A DNA stretch of 64,000 nucleotides, from positions 1,253,501 through 1,317,500 of the forward strand of contig JAJOZX010000481.1 of the NCBI GenBank assembly GCA_023014485.1. The letters run 5' to 3'. The position numbers and the translations under genes were made by a program. This document shows positions 47,194-56,849 of this stretch, piece after piece. Position 1 is the first letter of the stretch; each line of letters opens with the position of its first letter. The DNA comes from Bathynomus jamesi. Taxonomy: Eukaryota; Arthropoda; Malacostraca; Isopoda; Cirolanidae. The notes beneath the pieces were generated by a model. It was not told the DNA's origin. It saw only the letters and a program-made list of their open reading frames with translations, and ran no database searches.

Positions 47194-48282
47194 GTGTGCC
47201 ATTCGGCAAAGGTACAGAAAAACTATGATGAGATTCAAAACATTGCCCTTGCTAGTGTACGGTATGGCATAGGGCTGAGGCCAACTGCAGCGATAGCAAC
47301 AGCAGCTCTGATTGACGCAGGAATCATCACAGAAGACAATACAAGTAAAGTGATTGATAAGAGCAAGGTCAAGAGAGCACAGGAAAAGTTGATGAGAGAG
47401 CTGGGGGAACAGTTCGAGAAGAAGTGCAGGGAGGAGGGGGGGGGTCTCTTGCATCCTCTTTGATGGGCGGATTGACCTGACCAATGTGATGATGGAAGCT
47501 GAGGGCAGTGACCAATCTTTTCCCGCAAAGATCAAGGAAGAACACTATAGTGTTGTTAGTGAGCCTGGCAGCTACTATCTGTTCCACTTTACCCCAGAGA
47601 AAGCAACTAAAGAGGAGTCACATGCGGAGAAGATTGCTAAGGTCCTGTTTGCCTTGCTGAAAGAGAGGGGTTATGATAAGACGTGAAGGTCAAGCACTCC
47701 TGGATCGAAGGGCCTAGGCACATCCTCTTTCAGCTGGACTGCCTCAAGTCCCAGAGAAAGGAGGTGCTGGATATTGTGATGCCAACTGTGAGAAAATCTG
47801 CTTGGTATGCCCACAGTGAAGTCATCCTCCAAACACTACTCTGCTCTAAGGATCAGAAGGAGAGGATTGAAGGGGTGGAGAGAATCCTGGCCATCAGGGG
47901 AGAGGGGGACCCGGACACTCAGCTGGGGTACTCCTCTGTTAGGAGCAGAAGGACACCTGACATCAATTGTGATGCTTCCAGCATTGGTGACTTGATCAGC
48001 TGGTCAGAAGGTGTGTCAGAGCCACCTCTCACCTGCTCTCTAAGCACCTCAGAGGTGAAAAACTTCAACAACACCCCCATGGAGGTGCGCAACTGGCCTT
48101 GCCACACACAAAGCATTGAGAGGGTTGTTAAAATGGTGACCAAGGCTTCTGCTAAGTACTTCTCACAGGAAAAGAGGGATGGAGGGATCAGGGCTCAGGA
48201 GACCAGCAGGAAGCTGATGTCCAAGTCTGAGTCAAAGCAGGATTTGTGCAACCTGGCAAAGTTCAAGATGTCAGGAGAATGA
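47194..48282 (+). pseudogene. Y2 transposase-like protein, internal deletion
   Basis: It starts in the HTH-like segment (YGIGLRPTAAIATAALIDAG, VIDKSKVKRAQEKLM) that aligns with Y1 and Y3. The first acidic motif follows as LFDGRIDLTNVM, after a frameshift at a G-run near 47450. At about 47685 the frame jumps from LLKERGYDKT to VKVKHSWIEG-like text. The whole second-Asp/C..H/RW block present in Y1 and Y3 is absent, so the core is deleted. The C-terminal part (SEVILQTLLCSKDQKERIEG, PCHTQSIERVVKMVTKAS, RDGGIRAQETSRKLMS) is open to the stop at 48282. The N-terminal exons were probably separated by the Y1 insertion or lost. It cannot encode an active enzyme. Confidence 0.75.
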
Positions 48283-48627
48283 TCTTTGTAATTATATCCA
48301 GTGATATACATGCAGTTCACCTATTAATAAATATATGTAAAGTTGATTTGGCCTTGTCAATATAAATGATTTACCTTATATCTTTTAATATATTATAAAG
48401 GGGTTCAAAAGAGTAAAATTGGCAATCTAGAAATACAAAATGATGTAGGTTAGAGTTATCCTATCCAAAAAAAGAAGCTCATATTTGAATTCCCCATGTA
48501 AAAACACAATTTAGACACCCCTGATGGTAGGATTTCCTTCAGATTCATGTTGTCACCTGAGTACGACCCGCCTACCGGGCCATAGACGGAGGAGTTAACA
48601 TATATATTTAATATATTTTGCTTGTTA

Positions 48628-49324
48628 TATTAAAATTAAAATGAAATTATCCATTCAAATTCAAATTTAAATAAATTAAATTGCCAGTTTGAACGCGCCC
48701 TAAAAGAAAGCCGTGTGACTTGTGATTTGAGCGAATTCTGGAAGTTTCCGCGAGCAGGGCAGGAGTCCAAATTTAGCCGAGCGCGGTTATTATATCTCTC
48801 GCTTTCAGACAGTGAAGTTTAGCTTTGCATTCAGTAATTATCAATAATTCTCAGAATAAGTTTCGGATCCAGAAGGATCCTTTGCATTTTTGTTAAATTT
48901 CTTAATTGAATTTCAGGTTAATAACATTTAAGTTGGAGTGACTGAAAAATGAACAAGTTTTTCAAACCTACGCTGGTGTTCAGTATATTTCTTAGTTTTA
49001 AGTTAGCTATTTAAGATTAATTTCCATAGAGGTTTATTTTCTAGTGTTTTGTTGAGGTTTTTGACCTTATAATTTACAGTTCAGTATATTTCTTAGTTTT
49101 AAGTTAGCTATTTAAGATTAATTTCCATAGAGGTTTATTTTCTAGTGTTATGTTGAGGTTTTTGACCTTATAATTTACAGTTTGTTTATTTTGTTAGTAT
49201 GGTTAGGGTTTTTTTGGCATGTTCTTTAAACTTGTGTTAGGGTTTTTGCTGCTCATAAGTAAGCTTGGGCCTACAGGCTTACAATTTCGTGTAGGAAATA
49301 AATTTATTAGGCATAATTCTAACA
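48628..49324 (+). repeat. BEL 5' LTR
   Basis: Starts near TATTAAAATT (boundary uncertain by about 5 bp) and ends TTCTAACA. It contains two tandem copies of a roughly 100-bp segment beginning AGTATATTTCTTAG. It differs from the 3' LTR at only about ten positions. Confidence 0.92.
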
Positions 49325-49675
49325 TAATTGAAAAACTTGTTAATGGTTGAGGCTTGTATTCAACATAGGTCAGATCGATTAGTCTCACCTTTTTATTTTT
49401 CATACGGTACTGTACTTACTAAACTAAGCGTAGGTTTGATTTTGCATAGGATAAGTTGGGACTTACCCTTAACTTATCTATCTGCATTCGATAGTCATTT
49501 TTTTTACAAGAGCCTCAAGCAGGCCTCGCATTGCCTGGGCATTTTTTAGTCACTTATAGGCTGATTTTACATACTGAATGTTATTTTACTACAAACCCTA
49601 AATCAGTATTTCAATATTTAAGAGTAATCTCATTTGAGGTGGGGACCTAGTAATTTCCCTCCTTGCCCATTTACA

Positions 49676-51115
49676 ATGGAGATAGATTTTGAGGATTCTG
49701 TTTTGGGATTGATCAATACAAAGGAAACAACAGAAGATATTAATTCCATTGTAGACAGTTGTAAAGCAGCTGCATGGGAATCAGTAATATCTAGGGCTGT
49801 TTTAAAAAGAAAAATCACTTGTACCTTAAACAAAGCTTTGAAACTTCGATACAAATGAGCTCACAAAAGAAAACTTAAAATTACAGTCTAACTATCATTT
49901 CAGCTTTGGAGGATATTAAAACATATGATGCAAAGTTGATAGAGATTTATAGGACTCATAAATTGTTTAACCTTGACAAAAAGTTGTTTGAACGAGAGAT
50001 TGATTTGCAGTCTGATTACCATTTTGACATCAATACTTCGTTGGCTAATGTAACTAAAGCTGTAGAGGATCATAATATAGCGGAAACTTCTCAAAGTAAT
50101 GCCTCCTTCAACGTCAATGAAGGAAACCAGCCCAATTCAGAAGGACTTGGCAATCTTTTGTCAGGTTTTAAAGCCGTGTTAAGACGGGAAGCACCTCCTC
50201 CTAATTTGCAGTGCAATACATTTAGTGGTGTATCTGACAAGGATAATTTTCAGGGTTTCCTTTCACAATTTCAAAATTGTGAAACTTGCATACCTAAAGG
50301 GTTATCTTAAGGATTATGCTTATACCATAGTTAAACACCTTTCAAATACTGATGCAAATTATGAAATAGCGCTGGATCTTCTTAGGGCTGAGTTTTTGGA
50401 TATCCCTTTCATAACTGATGAAGCTTTTTGGAAAATAATTCATGCTAAGCCTATTGAAGAATACCAGTATGATAAACTTCGTATTTGGTTAAATGAAGTT
50501 AGGGCTATGCTGTACGATCTTAAGAATTTTGAAATAGACTTCTTTGCAGACAATTCGCCTGGTAATAAATTAATGAGCCATATAATCTATCATAGGCTTC
50601 CCTTGTCATTTAGAAAAGAGTTAAGCCATAGAAATAATTCAAACTACCCATCTTTGAAAGAAATTTTAGACAACTATGTCTTTGTTATCCAGACCCTTCA
50701 GAAATTAAGACCTTCAAAATATCAGTCAAATAACAAAAATGAAAATAATAATGCCCATACTTTTAAATCTAATAAACCTTCGTCAAAATCACAAACTATG
50801 GCTCAAACTCCAACTTTACAAAATTTTAAAACAGAAATTAAAGTTAATGACTTAGCGCAAAAGACTAATACTTTCTATCCATGTAAGTTTTGTCAGGGCA
50901 GTCATAGCATGTTAAAATGCCCGAATTACGACACCCTTAAAAAACGTCTAGATCGCTGCCGAGAGCTCAAACTTTGTTTCATGTGTTCTAGTGAAAAGCA
51001 TTCAAAGGATGTCTGTCCCGGTAAAGATTCACGAATTTCTTTCCCTTGCGCAGTTTGCTTTCAAAAGTCTCACATTTCTGCTCTGTGCCCTAAAACTTCT
51101 CCATCATCATCATGA
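49676..51115 (+). pseudogene. BEL gag
   Basis: The structural protein that packages element RNA. It starts MEIDFEDSVLGLINTKE at 49676. Frames change near 49855, 49905 and 50270, but the reading continues through DKDNFQGFLSQF and LKGYLKDYAYTIVKHL. The last segment is open from 50225 to 51115 and holds BEL-type cysteine clusters: CKFCQGSHSMLKC, CFMCSSEKHSKDVC and CAVCFQKSHISALC. These are zinc-knuckle-like nucleocapsid motifs. It ends with a TGA after SPSSS. The next frame is in phase, so gag and pol are separated only by that stop. Confidence 0.85.
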
Positions 51116-54100
51116 CTATTGCAAGAAAAGTCATTTGTGGTGCATTCTGGGGTTGTTGCAGCGGAGGGTTGTAATGAATCATCATTTTATAAAAATTATT
51201 TACTTCCCACTGTGACTTTGGATTTCGGGTTGGGGGACAAGGTTGTCAGTGTGCGATGTTTATTGGACACAGCTTCTCAAAGGTCGTACATTGGCCCTTC
51301 TGTGGCCCTTGATTTGGGACTTGATTTGGACAAACTTCACTCATAAATGCGAACTACGGAAGTTTACCGGTGTTTCTACTAAGCTTTTGAGGGAGGCTGA
51401 AGTACATATTCAGTTAAACTCTCATGACTTTACAAAGTGTTCCTGCCTGATAGATAGTGAAATGTCCTTGGACTTCTCTGTCACAGGGTTACGAGATCAT
51501 ATAAACAACCTTTCAAAAAGCTACACATTAGCTGACTCACACTACAAGAATCAGAATGACGATAAGGTTCGGGGAATCCGTGGCCTTCTGGGGGCTGATG
51601 TACTCCAAAATTTTAAAAAGTTCCAACTAAATAGCTCTATTCCAGCTTTCGTTGTTGCTCGGGGTATAATACCATTTGGTAAAGTATCTTGTAGCGCAAT
51701 GAAGAGAAAGTTAGTTGAAAATTACTACCCTCACCCCCTAACCCCCAGTCGGAGTGCATAGGCCAAAAATCCTGCGTGGCACTGCCGACTGATTTTAAAA
51801 CTAACGTCCAGACGGAGTCCGTGGGCCCAAAATCCCACATGGTACTGTCGTCCAACCCAAAACTTACTAATACCATGTCGGAGTCCGTAGGCCAAAAATC
51901 CTGCGTGGCACCGCCGGCTGATTTTAAAACTAACAACTTTAGAGAGGTTGAGAAAAAAGTGGAAAATGAGGCCATTAGTAACCTTGGGGTTGCGAATTCA
52001 CTTGACTTGTCTGAATCTGATTCTTGTAACCACAAGTCATGATAGTGAAACATCTGCTAATTTTCATACAGCTAAAGCAACGGTGGACGTTTGCAGTAGT
52101 ATAAACTCAAATTCAATATTGTCCAGATCGGGTATCCTAAACTGGGGTCGCGCCACCGGCAACGATGCGCCGCGGTCGCAGTGCGAAGGGAGTGATTCCG
52201 GTCCAGTCATAAAAATCAGCAGAGAGCCCTCCTCACCCCAACACTTGGAGTGTGTCGTGAATACTATCTTGCAGCCTTCTCCTACTTATTTCAACCCATT
52301 ATCGGTTTCGAAATCTGAACCGAACTTAGACTTAGGATTAGAAAACCTATTCAAAATGGAGTCAATTGGCATAAAGAGTGAGCACTTAGGTAGTTTAGAC
52401 GAGCTTAAAATTAACCAGTTTAATGACTCTATAGAATTTAAAGAAGGGAAGTACTTTGTAGAACTACCATGGCATGACGATCGTATAGGACAAGTCCCTT
52501 CCAACTACAAGATAGCTCTAGCCACACTCAATAGAGTAGTTAAACAATTAAAAAGTAAGAACTTGTTTGAAGGTTATGCTGCTGTATTCCGTCAACTATT
52601 AGCAGATAGTATTATCGAACAGTTTTCTGTAAATCCCTCAGATTATCACAATTTCATATGGATACCCCATAGACCGGTTGTAAAGACAGGACTTCAAGTT
52701 ACAACTAAAATACGACCTGTATTTAATTGTAGTCTCAAGACTAATGAAGGCATTTCATTAAATGAAGCAGCATATCCTGGAATAGATTTAATGTCATCTT
52801 TATTTACCCTGCTATGCAAGTTTAGAAGCAATCCCTTCGTTTTGCTTTCTGATATCAAACAGGCTTTTCTGCAGATTAAATTAAAATTAACAGAAGACAG
52901 ATGTAGATTTTGTTTCTTTTGGGTGGACAACAATGATAAGATAATTACATTCCGATACACTACTCTTGTCTTTGGACTTGCGAGTTCACCATTTATTTTA
53001 AACTATTTGATTAAACATCATGTGAAATTTTATCCCAATGATTTGGTCTCCGACGTACTGAATAATAGTTTTTACGTAGATAATCTCATTTACACTCATT
53101 ACGACCCTGACATACTGCACGGGGTTTATCAAAAAGCTTATTCACGTATGTCAGAAGGAGGTTTTGAACTTCGTTCGTGGAACTCTAATCTCCATGAATT
53201 GAAAGAGGATATGGTAGAGCAGGGAAGGGCGGAAGATCACGGTAGTGGTTCAGAAAGAGTACTTGGTTACTTATATGACGTCGAACCTGACCAACTTAGG
53301 TTAAATGAATATGATCTTGATAGCCATGCTAATACAAAGCGTCAAATATTATCGCAAATATCAAAGGTGTTTGATCCCTTGTCATTTTTCCTACCTGTCA
53401 CTATCAAAGGGAGGGTCCTAATGCAGAAACTTTGGTATTTAGAATTGAATTGGGATCAGGAAGTGGAGTCTGCAGAACAAAAAGAATGGACAAAGATCTA
53501 TAACGATTTGATCAAACTTAAACAACTCAAAATCAATAGAATGGCGTTTAGTGAGAATGAAACTGTTAACTTGGCAGTATTCTGTGATGCCAGCATGGCT
53601 AGCTATGGTTTTGTTATTTATGCCGTTAGCCAAGATAAATCATATTTGTTGTTCTCCAAGGCTAAAGTTGCTCCTTTAAAGGGTAGAACATTACCATCAT
53701 TGGAACTTTTATCAGTATATTTGGCTCTGAAATGTTTGCCCGAGTTACTAACCAGTTTTAAAACATCATTTCAGTCAATTGAAATTTTTGTTGATGCTCA
53801 GATAGTCTTGAGTTGGGTTCTCAATGAGAGTTCAAATGTAAAGAACAAATCAATCTTTGTTAAAAATCGCATTCAAGATATCAAGACTATGAAGAATGAC
53901 GTTCAGGAGAACTTTAACACTAATATCAGTTTTCTGTATGTTGCTACTCAGGAGAATCCATCTGACTTAGTGACTCGTGGTATCTCATTTAAAGAGTTCA
54001 ACTCTAAGCTGGATTTTTGGCTAAGTGGTCCTAACTGGTTGTTGGATCCGTCTCTCAGACCCAAACATCAGTTACAATGTCTCTCTCTCCCAAACAAAGT

Positions 54101-55843
54101 CAAGGTTGAGCAAGCTCGAAATAGCATCGTAACATCAGTGATAGTTAATGATAAACCAGAATCAATTTTAGATATCACCAGATATTCCAATATTCACAAG
54201 CTATATAGAGTAACAGGTTACGTACTAAAGTTTGTGTTTAGATTAAGACGCAAAACGGTCGATGTGAATTTTGCTTCCAAACTTTACTGGTTATATATCA
54301 TGCAGCTCGAGTCCTTCAAAGTTGAGAATGGGTTTCTTGAGAACCAAGCTTCTCCACCAAAGACAATTTCAGAAATTCCCACCCTAGTTAAAAACTTAAA
54401 TTTGTTTTTGGATGAACATGGTTTGATTAGAAGCAAAGGAAGAATAAGTAAAACAAATTACTATGATTACAACATCATTAATCCTATATTATTAGGCAAA
54501 CATCACCCATTAACTGCTTTGATCATAAGAGATTGTCATCTCAAATGTAAACATCTTGGCCTACAATCCACACTTAGTATGCTTAGAATGCAAGGTTACT
54601 GGGTAACTGGAGCTCGACAAATAATCAAATCCATTCTATCAGAATGTATACTGTGCAAGAAATTCAATCAGTTCGCATATCAATACCCAAAATTCACAAA
54701 CTTTACCAAAGCTCAAATGAATTTCTTCCACCCTTTCAAACACTTAGGAGTAGATTTTACGGGTCACATTTTCGTAAAGGATTTTAATACTGGAAAACCT
54801 GTGAAAATGTATATACTCCTTTACACTTGCCTCAATATCAGAGCAATCCACCTAGACTTACTACCAGATTTGACATCTCGGACGTTTTTGTCATCCTTCC
54901 AGCGCTTTACAAATCTCTATGGCGTGTGTGACTCTATTTACAGTGATAACGGTACAACCTTCGTTGCTGCCGGGAAAGCCCTCGAACAATGTTTAACATC
55001 CGACGAGTTTTCGGAGCACATGCGAGAAAATAACATTAAACACATCAAACTTCCCGTTTACTCGGCGTGGATGGGAGCGGCCTGGGAACGTCTTATTAGA
55101 ATAGTGAAGAACTGTTTATACAAATCAATCGGACGTTCTACTTTGAACTATTTCGACTTCATAACTTTGTTGTCGGATATTCAAAATGCGGTGAATTCGC
55201 GACCACTGACATACATATCTTCCGGAAATGATCTTACCCCACTAACCCCGAACTCTTTCCTCAAGATTCATTCCAATAAATCGCTTGCTCTTAAATTTGA
55301 AGAGGATTTAGATGATCCGCTGTGGGAAAGAGACCCCCGTCACAAAAGCAACTAACATCATCGCTTCAACAAATTCATCAAAAATTTAATGATTTTAGGA
55401 AGATGTGGTACGATTCTTACTTGTTGAGTTTGCGTGAACACAGCCGCGACTTGTTCCAAACAAATTGGGAAAACCGTATAAATGTTGACGATGTAGTACT
55501 CATAAAATCTCCTATCAAATCCAGACCTTTTTGGCAGATGGGTAGAGTTGTGCAACTTATCATCGGTGACGACAACAAAGTTAGAAGTGTTATTCTTAAG
55601 AGAGGAGATGGTCAAAAAGTGAACTACCCTATATGTCACTTGTATCCTCTCGAATTGTCCATTACTCATAAAGGATCTACTCAAACTCAGTTTCAAAATA
55701 ATCAAACTCAATCTTCTCAGATTCACACTTCTAATCAGAAATCTCCTACTCTTGACCAACATCAAAACGTTGTACGACTTTCCAGGCCCCAAAGAAAAGC
55801 AGCTTTAGATTGTCTTCAGAAGATGAAAGATCAATTGGATTAA
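51116..55843 (+). pseudogene. BEL pol: PR, RT, RNase H, IN, DUF5641
   Basis: The protease motif is LLDTASQRSYIG (51260) with the downstream GLLGADVLQ. A spacer with three peptide repeats follows, then an open frame of about 1135 codons (51948-55355). The RT has LLSDIKQAFLQI, FGLASSPFILN and FYVDNLIYT; the catalytic box is YVDN rather than YVDD. RNase H begins VFCDASMASYGFVIY. The integrase has an H-H-C-C region (HHPLTALIIRDCHLKCKHLG, ECILCKKF) and a catalytic triad in GVDFTGH (54750), YSDNGTTF (54942) and WERLIRI (55083). A shift at a C-run near 55340 leads into the DUF5641 tail (VDDVVLIKSPIKSRPFWQMG). Frame breaks also occur near 51335 and 51760. The protein copies element RNA and inserts the DNA. 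Confidence 0.92.
51745..51930 (+). repeat. Three imperfect coding repeats between protease and RT
   Basis: The phrase GGAGTCCGTAGGCCAAAAATCC recurs in three variants, starting near 51750, 51815 and 51881. The first and third are each followed by a GATTTTAAAACTAAC tail. In the coding frame this gives repeated peptides of the type SVGQKSCVAPPADFKTN. Confidence 0.8.
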
Positions 55844-55903
55844 ATTTAGCTTAAGATACGATATTCCTTAAAAAACGAATAACGCTTTTCTTGCCGCGGA
55901 GGT

Positions 55904-56598
55904 TATTAAAATTAAAATGAAATTATCCATTCAAATTCAAATTTAAATAAATTAAATTGCCAGTTTGAACGCGCCCTAAAAGAAAGCCGTGTGACTTGCG
56001 ATTTGAGCGAATTCTGGAAGTTTCCGCGAGCAGGGCAGGAGTCCAAATTTAGCCGAGCGCGGTTATTATATCTCTCGCTTTCAGACAGTGAAGTTTAGCT
56101 TTGCATTCAGTAATTATCAATAATTCTCAGAATAAGTTTCGGATCCAGAAGGATCCTTTGCATTTTTGTTAATTTCTTAATTGAATTTCAGGTTAATAAC
56201 ATTTAAGTTGGAGTGACTGAAAAACGAACAAGTTTTTCAAACCTACGCTGGTGTTCAGTATATTTCTTAGTTTTAAGTTAGCTATTTAAGATTAATTTCC
56301 ATAGAGGTTTATTTTCTAGTGTTTTGTTGAGGTTTTTGACCTTATAATTTACAGTTCAGTATATTTCTTAGTTTTAAGTTAGCTATTTAAGATTAATTTC
56401 CATAGAGGTTTATTTCCTAGTGTTATGTTGAGGTTTTTGACCTTATAATTTACAGTTCGTTTATTTCGTTAGTATGGTTAGGTTTTTTTGGCATGTTCTT
56501 TAAACTTGTGTTAGGGTTTTTGCTGCTCATAAGTAAGCTTGGGCCTACAGGCTTACAATTTCGTGTAGGAAATAAATTTATTAGGCATAATTCTAACA
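55904..56598 (+). repeat. BEL 3' LTR
   Basis: Near-identical to the 5' LTR, including the internal roughly 100-bp tandem duplication. It ends TTCTAACA before GTTAATGG. Confidence 0.92.
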
Positions 56599-56849
56599 GT
56601 TAATGGATTGTTAGGTATTAGACATTTAAACAAAAATAAATATCCCCCATTTCATCTCTGCCACAAGACTCATCAGACAACTTTGATTAAACTGGCTGTT
56701 ATGGGGGAACTTCCAATTCCCTTTATTAATAAATACAATATAAAAGTTATCAAAACAGTTGAACATTACTTAAAGAAAAAAGAAATAGGTAATACATATA
56801 TAATGACTCCATATTATACAAGGATAACATCACACTAATTAACGTCCTA

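Larger units (their letters stand above)
44188..48574 (+). mobile_element. Family Y transposon Y2 (host of nested Y1)
   Basis: CCGGGCCA at 44180-44187 and 48575-48582 is an exact 8-bp TSD. The ends share TAGG(G)CGGGTC. A second inverted pair lies about 105-115 bp inside each end: GATAACCCTAACCTACATC at 44292 and its complement with one change at 48460. The terminal inverted repeats are therefore long and imperfect. The interior carries a family Y gene at 47194-48282 and the later insertion Y1. Confidence 0.82.
48628..56598 (+). mobile_element. BEL/Pao LTR retrotransposon
   Basis: Two LTRs of about 695 bp flank gag, protease, reverse transcriptase/RNase H, integrase and a DUF5641 tail, the BEL/Pao order. 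A purine-rich tract (GCGGAGG) precedes the 3' LTR. GTTA lies at both outer edges (48624-48627 and 56599-56602), a probable 4-5-bp target duplication. No tRNA primer site was recognised after the 5' LTR. Confidence 0.95.

Noticed and set aside
47190..47687. Y2 as an independent host gene beside Y1
   Set aside because: Its blocks align with Y1 and Y3, it lies within TSD-bounded ends, and it is frameshifted and core-deleted.
53068..53095. YVDN in place of YVDD as a new or dead reverse-transcriptase type
   Set aside because: I believe variants at this position occur in BEL-type elements, and other RT blocks are normal. It alone does not support novelty.
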